Positions 12,060 to 23,703 of a stretch of DNA of 64,000 nt are shown here, piece after piece. Each line of letters opens with the position of its first letter. Within the stretch, counting starts at the first letter, position 1. A model generated the notes under the pieces. It was not told the origin of the DNA, ran no database searches, and saw nothing but the letters and a program-made list of their open reading frames with translations. The translations under genes and the position numbers were made by a program. Where the stretch lies: assembly GCA_016808115.1 (NCBI GenBank), contig JAEQBH010000890.1, positions 310,001 to 374,000 of the forward strand. Direction: 5' to 3'. This DNA comes from Tetrastigma voinierianum. Lineage: Eukaryota > Streptophyta > Magnoliopsida > Vitales > Vitaceae.

Positions 12060-15000
12060 TGTGAGCCCTCCAATTTTGTCCACTGCTGCCCATTTTATCC
12101 TATGGGTGTAACACTCACCCCTATCGTTCTCATACGACACACGTTAGAGGCCCATTTAACCTTAGTCGGTTTAAGGCCTCGAGTGGGCTTGTATGTAGGT
12201 CCCGTTGAGTGCGTATGTAGTTCATAGTGTCATTGTCGCGATTTTTTTATTGGCATTGTGCCATGGGGAATCAAGTGCACGAGGTTTTAGCTCAATCGGA
12301 GTTTATTGGAGTATGTTAAATTCGGAGCACTTGAACTTGTTTCGATCGTATCTCCCTTGTCCAAACTTGGAATTGTGCGCCGTTTATTTTGTTGGATTCC
12401 TTATTCACCAAGGAGTTTTCTGTTAAAAATTCATAATTTTTTCCAACCGTTTGACCAATCGGTTTGACTAGTTCATCGGGTGAATGCGTATACAGCTTTA
12501 TTTTTGAGTGATTTTAGCGACACTCCTCCTTGTTTTGATCATATCTCCCTCTCGTCGAACTTGGAATTGTGCTCCGTTTTTAGGTTTCCTTATTCTTCGA
12601 GAACGATGCAATGAAATTTCATAATTTTCTCGTCGGATCCGGCGGTTGGCATCGGTTCAACTGGGTTAAGTCAGACTAACGTAATGGAGAGCTGTTTTTG
12701 TAATTTTGGAGCCCAAATCCATATGGATCATACCCTGCTCTCGGTCAGTCTTGGGCAATATTTTTCAGTCCATTTTGGGCTTTGGCAGGTTACATGCGAC
12801 CACCATAGTCCATGTGGATACTTGGTGAGCAAACAAACGAAAACTTAAAGTAAGCATGAGGTGGTGAGGGGAGTTATTGGGAGTGGTTTCAAGGCTAATG
12901 GAGCACTTTCAGTTTGAAGGTGGAAAACATCAGGTGGGCTCGGTGAGGTGGGAATCGATTATAAAGATATTAGAGTGTGAAGGACCTTTGGCCCTTTTTC
13001 CGGGCTCGGATACACATTTTCTGATTTTTTTCGGATGCTTAGCTTGGAATTTTTTTTGCATTTTGAGGAAGAGGTAAGAACTAGACCCTTGCTCCACTAT
13101 ATTTCATATCTTCTTCCCTATGCTCTGATCCTTGAATAAAATATATCTTTTTGCTTGGCTGGCTGACCGCAGTTTGATAGTGAGCAATGGTCCATGGGGC
13201 CAAGTTTTCAGTTTGGTAAGAAGGCTCATTAGCCTTCTGTGCATATTTCATTTTGATTATCTCATGAGACCTTCAAGGTGTACACAGTGATGATGACTAT
13301 GGGGACTTCCATGGGTGTCATTCCTTTGATTTGAACCGGTTTTCACAGTCATACGTGAGAGCCGGTTCAATAGTTTCTACTGGGCAGCACAGGTTTTAGA
13401 AAACACAACGGTTTGTTTCAGTTGGTTCTCACTCATCCGAACTGATAATCATGCACCGTTTGTTTTTTTAGTTTCCTTATTCTTTACGGAATATTTTGAT
13501 CAAATTTGAGGATTTTCCTCAACCATTTGAACTGGTTTTCATGCTCATACATGGGAGCAGGTTCAACAATTTCTACCAGGCAGCCCCGGTTTTAGAAAAC
13601 ACAACTGTTTGTTTCAGTTTGTTCTCACTCATCCAAGTTTAGAATCATGCACCGTTTGTTTTGTTAGTTTCCTTATTCATTAAGGAATTTTCTAACCAAA
13701 TTTGAGGTTTTTCCTCAACCGGCTGAACCGGTTGGGAAATCGGACCAGCCGATTCATTAGGTTTAGTTTTTCAAAACAGCAGCTTGGGTTGTGTATTGAG
13801 TTGGATGAGCAGGTTCTTGATTATTAGATGAATGTAAGTGTGTGATTACAAGGTTGTCTCTTGTCTCCTTGGGATTGGTTTTAGCCTTTGGCATTGCATC
13901 CGTGAATGGTTACTTGGGTTCATTCCCAAAAATTTGTGTTGGGACGTTTTGTGTATGGCATGACTTTCTAGGAACAATGGTTGTATGTGGAGGCTTTATG
14001 TAGTTTAATTTGCAGCTAGGTTCATGGGATTTAGGTAGCTGAATTTTAGTTTTGTTTTAGGGATCTAGGTGGTTGCATTTCTTGTAAATTAGTGAATCCC
14101 ATGGTCTTCATTTTAATAAAATTGGGGTGGCTTGGTTGCAGCCCCGTTTTAGAACACTTTGCCGTGTTTCAATTGGTTCTCACTCATCCGGGCTCGGAAT
14201 CATACACCATTTGTTTTGTTAGATTCCTTATTGTATGAGGAATTTTCTGATAAAGTTTCAAAAAATTTCTCAATCGTTTGGACTTGTTGAGAAGCTGGAT
14301 TCAGCCGGGTTGTACAAAACCGGCCGTGACGACCCACTTATTTAGCATGTTTCAAGCTCGAATCTATTATGGCGTGCTCCCATTTGCTACAAGGGAATGC
14401 GTAAGTACGCCTTTAAGTTTCGGAGTTCGAGTTTCGGTTTTTAGTTTCAGAAAGCTGGGGTAGTGGGCAATGTGGGATTGGTAAGTATGGTTTGGTTTGT
14501 GGGATTTTAAAGGAATGGGTGCTAAAGTAAGCAAACCACTTACCTCATTTCAGCCTGCTTCCCTTCTTTTGGTATGAGATCCGATATTTGGTTTTAAATG
14601 CATGATGTATGATGTATTATTTGCCCTACCTATTCTTGCAGCTCATGTCTAAGGACCTCAGGTACGTGGTTAGGCGTTGGTATTTGTATTCATATGCGTA
14701 CATGGTGTTTGGACTCATAGGCGTACATGGTGTTTGGACTTTGACATTTTTGGTGCATTTGAGCTTGTTGGCTAGCCTCTTATGCAGCGCTTGACTAGGG
14801 ACCACAAGTACGCACCCATTGTTTTGAGTGGTTGAGTGTTTATGTTAGATACTGAGTAGGTTGGTGTGATTCGAGTCATCTATGTAGCCTGGGAGAACAT
14901 TTGATCTTGACCCATATGCTCCCACATGCAATTCCCCAAGTATAGACCATGTTCAGGAGCCTAGAGGGTGCTACCATGAGGTACCTTCCCAATGGAGTGT

Positions 15001-15230
15001 GATCCGGACCGGAAATCTAGTTTGTAGACGCTTTTTCTTATTTGAGTCAATGAGGGGTTTTTGTTCTTACTTCATTTTCTTTTTTTTTAAATGAAAAGTA
15101 TGTGGCGACTCCAAAGCAAAACCGTTCCTCCTCGGGGATGGATTTTTCAAAACTCGAAAATCAACCCACATTTTATTTTCATTTTAAAAGCGAGTCGCGC
15201 AGGCCCGTGGATCGGGTAGGGTCCAAACTA
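12060..15230 (+). mobile_element. 3' LTR of the Tat/Ogre-like gypsy element
   Basis: Begins TGTGAGCCCTCC just after the PPT. The terminal part (about 15095-15228), including GTGGCGACTCC, a GGGATGGATTTTT stretch and GTGGATCGGGTAGGGTCCAAAC, is the kind of LTR end seen in plant elements of this group. The right boundary is set by the start of chromoviral sequence at about 15231, because no second LTR is in the window for comparison. Length is about 3.2 kb. It holds five degenerate internal copies of a block of about 150-210 bp and no gene. Confidence 0.75.
12296..14300 (+). repeat. Five dispersed degenerate repeats inside the 3' LTR
   Basis: A block with the core ATCATGCACCGTTTGTTTT, then TTCCTTATTC, then GGAATTTTCT, then a run ending in CAACCGxTTGAxC, recurs at about 12330-12480, 12530-12660, 13410-13540, 13610-13750 and 14160-14300. 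The two copies around 13400 and 13600 are closest and look like a local duplication of about 200 bp. Confidence 0.7.
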
Positions 15231-15272
15231 TGTGAGAATTTCGGGGATGAAATTTTGTTAAGGGGGGAAGAA
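15231..15272 (+). mobile_element. Last internal bases and polypurine tract of a chromovirus-type gypsy element
   Basis: GAATTTCGGGGATGAAATTTTG followed by TTAAGGGGGGAAGAA is the standard end of the internal region in plant chromoviruses and leads straight into the LTR start at 15273. The same phrase occurs on the minus strand at 43885-43920. The rest of this element would lie left of the Tat/Ogre-like element that interrupts it, outside the window. Confidence 0.7.
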
Positions 15273-17547
15273 TGTAAAACCTGGGAAAAATTCAATTTTT
15301 CTTTAAAGGAGTAAAACGGTAATTTCGGTTGAAAATCGAAAATTTTCTAGATCTTGGATGACGAAACGGACTTCATCGTTGAATTCGTCTTGTGAAATCT
15401 AGTTACCCCGTCGAATTTTGTCGAATTCCGAGACAGTCGGAATTTCACGTTTTTCGAGGCATCGGGTGACACATGGTATGACATGTGGTGTGCACTTATG
15501 TGAATGGCTCACATTCAGCCAAGTGTCAAGTGGAGGAAATAATGGGAAAGATAAAACAAGAAAAAAAAAAAAGAAAGAAAAAGAGAAAATAAAGGGAAAA
15601 AAATCAAAAGAGAAAAAAAAAAGTAAAGAAAAGAAAAACAAAAGAAAAGTCAAATAAAAGGAAAAAAAAAAAAGGCAGAGAGGCAAAGAGTGAAAGCGAG
15701 AGAAGAAGGAGAGAGAGAAAGGAAAATTTTTTTGCTTCTCTCTAAGATCTACAGAAATCAGACCATAGGTTTTCGTTGGAGCAAAAGGCATAGTCGGTCC
15801 ACGCATTGGTATGCGCCAATTGTCAAAATCTTGGGTTTCGTCAAACTCCACGAGTAGAATTTCCACACTGGGTTATTTCTAGCCCTAAAGGCTCATTTAA
15901 TGGCTTGGGGTTTTCTTAGAATTTGTGAGAGGTAGAATTTTAGTCGAATTTTTTGGGGCCCGAGGAGTAAAAATTTTAGATTTTCGGAATTTGTTTGAGC
16001 AGTTTGGGCTGAATTTTTGGACTATTTTCGAGCAGTTTGGGCGGAGTTTTGAGCCCATTTCGAGGCAATCCGGTTATGTTGAATTTGGTTTTAAATCGGA
16101 ATTTGATGTCTTCGGGTTTTGTTGAGTTTTTCAGTATTACTGTAATTTGTTAATGAATGGAACCAAAAATGGTTCATGGTCGTGAAGGGACCGAGAGGTG
16201 CCATGTTTATGTGGATCCGAGATTTAGGCCATTTTGTGTGTTATTGTTGGAAAAATAAATAACATGCTGTTGTGTGTAAAAAAAATCATGTTAATATGTG
16301 CTTTATATGATGGATAACATGGAAATGAGATAGAATGAATTATATGGTGAAATATAATTATCTAATTTATAAATGTTAGTATTATGTTTGATATAAAGAT
16401 GAAATGACATGACACCGCATTCCACACCTGCCCATTGCATCAGCCTGGGTGTGTGTGCATGGTGTCATTTGTTCACCACTCTTTGTGAATGTATGGTGAG
16501 CTCTAAATGGGACAATGTCCAAAAAGAGATCTACCTACAGTAAAACACAATAATACTAAATCATATAAAAATTAAAGTATACAAGATGGGGCTATCCCCA
16601 GAAGTGAAAGACCCAAATTTTATTCTATAGAGATAGGCACTTAATATATAAAAGTTCGTGAAAGGTAGGAAGGCTGAATGCGGAGCTAAGGTGAGACCGT
16701 AATTGGCCACCCACTTAAATATTACGGGGATTTGATAAATTGTAAAAATTTGGAGGGTCAGTTTATTAAGTCATCAGAAACGACCAATGACTGGTTTTTC
16801 ACACTTACGTCATAGGTGAGGGAGTCGGTCCTAGATTCTCCTGGTCAAGGGTCATGAGGCTCCTTCATGCATGACATGGAACATTCCATATAGATTACAT
16901 TATTTATAGGGAATAGGATTTGATGTTTTATGTATGACATTGCATGTTCATTAGTATGAGAAAATAGCCCTCAGAGAAAAATTTTCTCAATAGCATTGTC
17001 ATTCCGTCTGACCCCTCTCTTCAGTAATAGTGGGTGTGTGGTGGGGGTACAAAGGAGTTGACGTCCCGATCAGGCTACAGATTATGAAGGAGACAATGTG
17101 TGGCCTTGGTATTTCCTTTTCAGAAGTATTTTGTATAAAGAATTGTAACTAAATTATTTTGGGACTATTTTCTGACACAATGTATGTAATTATGGTAAGA
17201 GGGCTCAGATCACTTTTTACTTTAATTACAATTGCCGCTTTATTTTTATATATATTTTAGATTTAAATGTGAATGAACGGGTCCCAAAGGATGCATATGT
17301 GGTCAGATATGGATACATGAATCCCATTGGTCAGTTGATAGTATTAGATCCCTGGGATTAATAGATAACGTTATACAGTTGTATGTTGGGTGTAGCTCCC
17401 AAATAAAAGGAGACCCATCATTTTTGTAAAAATATGGATCCCGGTTAAATGAAGACACTAACAAAGGTGGTATCTGGTCAAATTCGAAACTCAATAGGAA
17501 TTGCGGGTTTGACTGTTGTCAATCGACCCCTATTTAGGGGCATCACA
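15273..17547 (+). mobile_element. Chromovirus-type gypsy LTR (3' LTR)
   Basis: Starts TGTAAAACCTGGG and ends GGGCATCACA, giving TG...CA ends and 2275 bp. It is preceded by a PPT, so it is the 3' LTR of an element whose body is off to the left. Related copies in the window start TGTAAAAC at 21267, 23704 and 62097, and there are minus-strand relatives. The A+G-rich tract at 15540-15725 and the phrase TTCATGGTCGTGAAGGGACC near 16170 are shared with the copy at the right edge. The first five bases after it, GAAAT, would be the target duplication, but the partner is not visible. Confidence 0.8.
15540..15725 (+). repeat. Polypurine low-complexity tract in the LTR
   Basis: About 185 bases almost purely A and G (GAAAGA, AAAAAG and GAGAGA types) on the + strand. 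Frames on both strands here (79 codons +, 155 codons -) are artefacts of composition. A similar tract lies at 24000-24250 in the sister LTR. Confidence 0.85.
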
Positions 17548-17581
17548 GAAATGAAAAGTACACTTCAATCTGAATCAGAGC

Positions 17582-18870
17582 TTGAAGCATCTTGATTTTG
17601 ATAAAGCTGAATGTAAGAGTTGTGAAAATGTAGTTCCTAGTAGTTCTAAACTGCCTAATGATTGTAATAATCAAGTTTCAATAAATGAAAACAGATACTT
17701 CAAGAATTGGAAGATCTTGATACCGACTTCGAACAGACAGTTGAAGTTAAAAGAAACTGAAATTAGTCTAAATGAAAACAGTGTAGAAAAATCAAGCAGC
17801 AGTGAAGAGAAGGTACAAGATGTAGAAAAGAGTTCTGAAGGGTTAATTATGAAGCAATTACCCAAACATCTGAAATATGCCTTTTGAGGGGCTAAAAGAT
17901 CACAACCAGTAATCATAGCAGCTAACTTGAGAGAAGAAAAGGAGCTGAAATTGATTAAAATTTCAGAGCAAAGGAAGCCATATAGATTGGTCACTTTGGA
18001 AGACCTGTATGACTATTCATTCAATTTGTAGCAGTATGTAAAATCCTCTGATAGAATGCAAAACATCAATTGAACATCAGAGAAGACTGGACCCAATTAT
18101 GAAAGAAGTTGTTAGAAAAGAAGTGCTTAAATGGCTGAATGCAGGGTTTATTTATGCAATATCAGACAGTCCTTGGGTGAACCTAGTTCATGTGGTTCCC
18201 AAAAAAGGTGAATTAACAGTCATTAGAAATGAGAATAATGAATTGATTCCAATAAGAACTGTGATAGGATGGAGTGTATGTAATGATTACAGAAAATTGA
18301 ACACAACAACCATAAAGAATCACTATCCTTTGCCTTTCATAGATTAAACTTCTGCACAAAGAAAGGTGATAATCTCATTTTCTATTTTCTTTGATGATAT
18401 TCTGATTATGAATTTAAATATCATAGCCCTTGAGACTGAGATAGAACACTTCACATGTCCAGTACCTTGCTTGAAGGATGCCATTTAGATTGTGTAATTC
18501 TCTTGCCACCTATCAAAGGTGTATGATGTCAATTTTCTCAGATTTGGTGGAGGAGGCTATGGAAATTTTCATGGATGACTTCTCAGTTTATGGATCTAGT
18601 TTTGAGCATTGCTTGCAAAATTTGGAAACTGTACTTCAGAGGTGCCAAGAAAAAAACTTAGCTCGACTGTGAAAATGTCATTTCATGGTAATCATGTATC
18701 AGTTTCGGGAATAAATTTTTACAAATGACTGTAGTAGAACAAGAAATGTTTCTGTGATTGAACTCTAATGCCATCGACACAATAAAGGATTAGAAGTTTT
18801 GGGACATGTTGGATTCATAGATGATTCATGCGACTTCTCAAAATTTCCGCATCATTATGCGCATCGGCCG
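17582..18870 (+). pseudogene. pol: Athila-like gypsy pol fragment (RT region)
   Basis: Pieces of one reverse transcriptase are in order on the + strand. The pre-RT linker ends KQLPKHLKYAF and continues as VIIAANLREE (17582-17950). The RT fingers have VLKWLNAGFIYAISDSPWVN and VVPKKGELTVIRNENNELIP, then VCNDYRKLN and HYPLPFID (18099-18347). The palm has PFRLCNSLATYQRCMMSIFSDL, with the catalytic box FMDD (18478-18672). The connection region reads GHVGFIDDSCDFSKF (18799-18845). About 70 bp of palm are missing between LPFID and FTCP, and stops separate the pieces. The wording, including NENNELIP and FMDD, matches the Athila lineage rather than the neighbouring elements. No LTRs or other domains accompany it, so it is an isolated fragment. 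Confidence 0.8.
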
Positions 18871-19479
18871 AAATGGATGCCAAAATTTTTAATTATGATG
18901 ACCATGGTGTATGATACAAAGAGAGCTGAAATCCCGCGTATTGGTTACAGCCCCATCATGGCAACACCAAATCGAACAAAGAGTTTGAAATCCGTGTGTG
19001 ATGCCGCAGAACATGGCTGAGCAATAGTTTGGACAAAGAACATAGAAAATTTTCGCAGCCATACCCAGATTGTATAATTTTTAATTGCACTTGACAAACC
19101 CGCTAAGTCCCACTTCTCATTTGATTGGAAGTTTAAAAAACATAGAAAAACAGATAAAAACACTAAATTCAAATAACAATAACAATTTTTAACTATTTAT
19201 CGCTAGATAGTAGTAGAGTGCTCAATATTTCAAAAGATATTGTAAGTATCGGGAGGAAAGTGATCCTAGTTCAAGTCACAAATGAAAATATTTACTTTCT
19301 TCAATGAAATCAGTATTATATGTAAAAACAATAGCGCTTTTTCAAAAAACATCAAAATGGAAAAAGTTTCCTGTTTTCAAAAATATGAATCTAATAAAGT
19401 CGTTAACATTTGCTTAAGTTTTCTTAGAAAAGTCAAAGTAATGTTCAAAAGTTTTTTTGGTCAAGCCATGAGGTGTCCA

Positions 19480-19665
19480 AAGCGGGTCCGTGTACACACA
19501 AAAGGCACATTTAAGTCATACCACACTCACACTAATCCCCATTTGAGCCGAGATGGACCACAAGAGTGGTAAAGCTCTACCACATAACAAAGTTGCATTC
19601 CTAAGGCTCAAACACGAGACTTCTGGTTAAACTAGGAAATATCCCAACCATCTCACCTATATGTT
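19480..19665 (-). mobile_element. Candidate tRNA-derived SINE
   Basis: Read on the minus strand, an A-box-like GGTGAGATGGTTGGG (19643-19657) is followed about 35 bp later by a B-box-like GTGTTTGAGCC (within 19606-19622). That spacing fits an internal RNA polymerase III promoter. Next come GGAATGCAACTTTG and TGGTAGAGCTTTACCAC, phrases common in plant SINE bodies. The 3' end is not defined and no clear flanking duplication was found. Confidence 0.45.
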
Positions 19666-19916
19666 TTATGGCATGTTCAAAAGTTAGTAAGGTATCAAAG
19701 GACCAACCAAAAAGTAATGAGTAGTGCGATGAGAGTGGGAGACTTTTAAAACAATAGAAGAAAGAGCCACCAAATAATTCAAAAGCAACTTTGTGTTTTT
19801 TCTTATGATTGTACAACATTATCTTTTACTTTATTCCTTCACTGGAATAATTGGTTGTATTGAGAGGTGGGGTTCACTCGGTCAGGGTGGTTTCAATGGG
19901 GGGAGGGGTTTGGGGT

Positions 19917-19951
19917 GAGAAGAAAGAAAGAAAGAAAGAAGAGAGAGAGAT
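19917..19951 (+). repeat. GAAA/GA microsatellite
   Basis: AGAAAGAAAGAAAG units pass into GAGAGAGA. Confidence 0.9.
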
Positions 19952-21266
19952 TTAGCAGATAGCAGAGAAAGGCAGATAGCTCCATAACACATCGGTTTAG
20001 AGAGAGTATGGGCCCATACACGTCATCCAGCTGATAGTTATCAACGACTATAATTAGTTGACATGGCAAAAATCAATTATAGTAGGAATCAATTAGAGAT
20101 ATGGATGCAAATGTGGAGTACTAATTGGGCTAAAAAAACAAAAGGAAGCTAGTTGCACTTGTGTGAAAACTAGAGGGGGTTAGTTGCACCTTTGCCCCCA
20201 TTATTGAAGACTCTTATAGACTTTTTTTAGTTAAAAGAGGCAGTGAGTTGTCACATTAGCCTCATCCCAACCATTTATTTAGAATAGATTTCTCGCTTGT
20301 CTAGTTTAAAAACATAAATAATGAGATAGATCAAGGTAAAAAGAATATATTCAAGTGTCGACGAGATAGGTGAACAGAGAGGATTTAACTAGTATTGCAG
20401 AGAATCTTTTTAAAAAAAATTGTTTTGAAGGAAAATAAGCTTAGTTGTTTTTAATGAGTATTATGTAACAGGTGAGTTTTACAAAGAATACTAAATATTA
20501 TAATTTTAAAACTTATTTTACTTTAAATATGGTATATATACTTACTTCTAAAATATTGCATATATGAATTGAAATGATATAAACAATCTTTAAAAACATT
20601 ATCAAGTTCAAAAAAAAACTCAAACTCTACATGCAAACACAAATCCCTATCATATAAGAGGCAAGTTAATTTTCTATAACCAATTGGATCATAAACCATT
20701 AATGAATTTTCTTCAGAGTTCTTGATTTTCTAATCAGATAGTTCTTTCTGATAGTTATGATCCACCACCTCGTCACACAATTCATGATCATCATAGAAAG
20801 AACCGGAAAAACTAATTTCCCACTCACTTAGTCAAAGATCTTTACGGAAAGTTGCTCTGACATTTCTATGAAATGTTCATATGTATGCACTAAATTTTCA
20901 AAGAGTACCAGGAGTTATTTTTATGCTTGGGCATTCTCACCCACGTAGTTCTTTTTTTTCATCTTGAATGACTAAAGTCCAAGGTAAGCACTGTTTTTCC
21001 ATTTTAAAATACTTATATTCCGATACCGATAAGAAAAATCAAAAGGAATTAAATCTCCTAGCTTCTAATTAAATTAGAGTGAATATTTAACTAACTTCAA
21101 TTAGTGAAAGATTTATAGATTATAAATTTCAAGGAATAGAAAAATGAGTCTATGACTTAACTTCAAGGTAATATGCTGTCTATCTAAACACAAAATTAAA
21201 AAAAAAAAACACCTTTAGCTTTAATAGAGAAAGAGATGAGAAATTTCCTGAAATTTTCTTTAAAGG

Positions 21267-22850
21267 TGTAAAACCCGAGAAAATTCAAATTTTCTAAAAA
21301 AGGGTAAAATGGTAATCTTGGTAAAAATCCAAAATTTTTCTAGATCTCGATGACTTAAATAGACTCCTCACCGTTGGAATCCTCGAAATTCAACTTACCA
21401 CTTCGTAAATTTCGCTGAATTTATGAGACATTTAATTTCATCGCTGAGGCACCGTGTATTTTGAGCCATAAAATCCGCTTTTGTGAGAGACATGTGAAGT
21501 GACAAAAGTCACCTATTACATGTACTCATGTGACACATGTCGCATGATTAGAGAGATGATGGAAATGAATGGCCTAGATTAAGCCATGTGTCAAAAGTCA
21601 CTTAAAAGGGACAAGATGAGAATTATTGAAATGTTAAGTGATTAAAACAAAAAATGGAATAGTCTTCTTCTCCATTTTGAGACACAAAACGAGCAAGAAA
21701 GGAGGGCTGGGATTCGCTTTAGAGACAGAAGATAGAGTCGATTTTCTAGATTGCCACTGCTCTGGATCATTGTTTCTACCAAGTAACAAGACAAGCAAAG
21801 TCGACCCACGCGGCGAGGGCTACGGTGGACACCGATTTGGTGGAGTTCCGACAACCCAAGAGGTGGATGTCTTTTCCTACTTGTGTTATACTTGGCTAAG
21901 AGCCATATAAACAAAGATAGGGAATATCCCGAGGCTTGATTTAGCCGTAATTTCTATTCTCAAAATGATTTGAACCGAGTGGAGAAAATTCCTACTAGGC
22001 GGGGTTTAACATGGCTGAACCCTGAGGTTTCACCATGTCAGCGTGAGTTTTGGTGAATTTTTATGATAAGAGTATATTCAAATGAATTGCTTTTGTTTGT
22101 TAATTTTCATGTGAGCTAATTTTGGTGTTGTTTGATGAATTTAATAACATGAATCAGGTGAATTAATTATGTTAATATATACAGCGTTTTATATATTAGC
22201 ATGAATATTTCCTTGATTGGCATAATGCATTTCATATGTAACTGCACCAAATATTAGGGAGTGAGTGCATGACACGAAATGAAAGAAAAGGAAAATGTTC
22301 AGAAAGGAATACCTTAACATCTCCCCCATAACCCTGGATCTGTCCGGCCAATCATTGCTGTGCTTCAGACAGAGCCAAGGGTTATCCAACATATTCGCCT
22401 TGGAGGGTAGTTCAATATATTTACTGAATCTCGGTAGTAGTTTTCGAGAACAAAAAGCTTTTGTTTTGAAAACTATGATTTTACTCGCATTTGGTTTAGG
22501 CTTGTGTGAGGGAGTCGGTTAGGACTCGAGACATGGGATTAGGCATGTAGACATTCAAGCAGATCTACGTATTTACTGAGGTGATTGTTTGCCATGACAT
22601 GTGCACTAGGTGGGGAGTAACCCACGAGGAACATCACATTTGTTTGCTCAATCTTATCGAGAGATCACTATTTCGTGATAGGAGTGTGATGATGAGGATC
22701 TGGCAACACTAGAGGCCGCCTGTATGGGTTAGTGGAGACTTTGTGCACGATGTATTAGAAATTTTACATTTTAATATATGTTGAATTAAGAGTACTAAGA
22801 ATCTCAGAACTATATTGTATATAATGATTTATTTAAGAGATTGATTTAGT
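21267..22850 (+). mobile_element. Diverged chromovirus-type LTR, right end uncertain
   Basis: Starts TGTAAAACCCGAG. The first 250 bp follow the same order as the LTRs at 15273 and 23704: TCAAATTTTC, then GGTAAAATGGTAAT, then TTTTTCTAGATCTCGATGAC, then a GAGGCACC phrase. The later part (bull-like GTAGTTTTCGAG, TGACATGTGCACTAGGTGGGGAG) is only loosely similar, and no GTCACA end is seen; the end given is where resemblance fades. No internal region is attached, so it is a truncated or solo LTR of a related family. Confidence 0.55.
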
Positions 22851-23364
22851 CTCAAGTGGCCATTATTTACTCCGCATGTGGACCCCAGGTGGTCATCAGC
22901 ACTATATCGGGATGTGTTTATCTTGGGTAGAGCCTCGCACAAAGGAGACTCCGCCACTTTCGGGAGTGTGCTGGTTACCCAGCATCCAGTATCACGTTGA
23001 TCAAGACAATGTGATCTCCGAGAATGGCTGCCAAAAGCGGGTAAGAAAACTAAAAATATATACATGAATTAAAATTAAAACTATCATAAATGTGCCTTTT
23101 ATAAAATCTATATTATAAACTAAGAACCACCAAACATCTATCATACTTCAAATGCTTGCTGGTAATATACCACTAATACACAACCCAAAACATTTCTAGA
23201 TTTATGATGATATGTTTTCAAAACAATAGAAATGAAATACTTTGGCCAAAACAACAATAAATCAGTTTAAGGAAAGAAACAAAAGCAACTCACAACTTAC
23301 TGAGAGTTTAAAATTGGTAGATTTGAATGCATGTCAAGTATTTGTGTAGCCAGTACCTTCTTAA
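22851..23364. other. Unassigned AT-rich sequence
   Basis: No gene and no recognisable repeat. Short frames around 22876-23067 on both strands overlap each other and carry no domain. Confidence 0.4.
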
Positions 23365-23614
23365 TGTTGGAAGTCCCATATTGACGAGACATCATCCAAT
23401 TTAAGTGAATATATACGAAGGAACCTTCCTTATGCTACAAGGTCTTTTAGTGGGAGATGAAAGGGGTTTTAAAATATTAACAAGGTATCAGAGTTGGACA
23501 AGTGTTTGGGTCATGCTGGAGGTGGAGTGTTAGAAGTCCCACATCGTCTAGATACGATCCAATTGAAGTAAATATATATGGAGGAACCTTTCTGTTATTA
23601 TAGTGCTTTTAACA
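23365..23614 (+). mobile_element. TRIM retrotransposon with both LTRs, PBS and PPT
   Basis: Terminal-repeat retrotransposon in miniature, a 250 bp non-autonomous element with no coding capacity. LTR 1 is 23365-23482, starting TGTTGGAAGTCCC and ending ATTAACA. It is followed at once by a PBS, GGTATCAGAG (23484-23493), complementary in type to the initiator tRNA-Met end. A short interior leads to a purine tract GGAGGTGGAG (23518-23527). LTR 2 (23528-23614) starts TGTTAGAAGTCCCAC and ends TTTTAACA. Flanks are CTTAA (23360-23364) and CTCAA (23615-23619), a 5 bp target duplication with one change. The LTRs differ in length (118 and 87 bp), so the copy is not young. Confidence 0.85.
23484..23493 (+). 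other. PBS of the TRIM
   Basis: GGTATCAGAG directly after LTR 1 is the common plant tRNA-Met-type primer site, with its first T replaced by A. Confidence 0.8.
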
Positions 23615-23703
23615 CTCAAGAGCTAGCAATGGGTTATTACCCCTAATCAGTAGAGTAGTAACAACTCTTATACTATTTGTAATGACTCGACCCAACCATG
23701 TAG

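Larger units (their letters stand above)
1..15230 (+). mobile_element. Large Ty3/gypsy retrotransposon (Tat/Ogre-like), 5' end outside the window
   Basis: Internal leader (1-971), gag, protease, RT, RNase H, integrase, long 3' untranslated part, PPT and 3' LTR follow in gypsy order on one strand. The 5' LTR and PBS must lie before base 1. The acidic linker after protease with a G-patch-like GLGLG stretch, the 3.2 kb LTR and the long region after pol fit the Tat/Ogre branch of non-chromoviral gypsy elements; that lineage call is from memory of the family. All coding parts contain stops and frameshifts, so the copy is dead. A separate sequence of about 1.2 kb interrupts it at 2766-4008. It abuts chromoviral sequence at 15231, which suggests it inserted into that older element. 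Confidence 0.85.
18871..21266. other. AT-rich intergenic stretch
   Basis: No credible gene. It contains a possible SINE (19480-19665, minus) and a short GAAA/GA microsatellite. The rest is AT-rich, unassigned sequence. Confidence 0.5.

Noticed and set aside
15399..15866. 155-codon frame on the minus strand rich in Phe, Ser and Leu, looking like a membrane protein
   Set aside because: It is the complement of the A/G-rich tract in the LTR; composition alone explains it.
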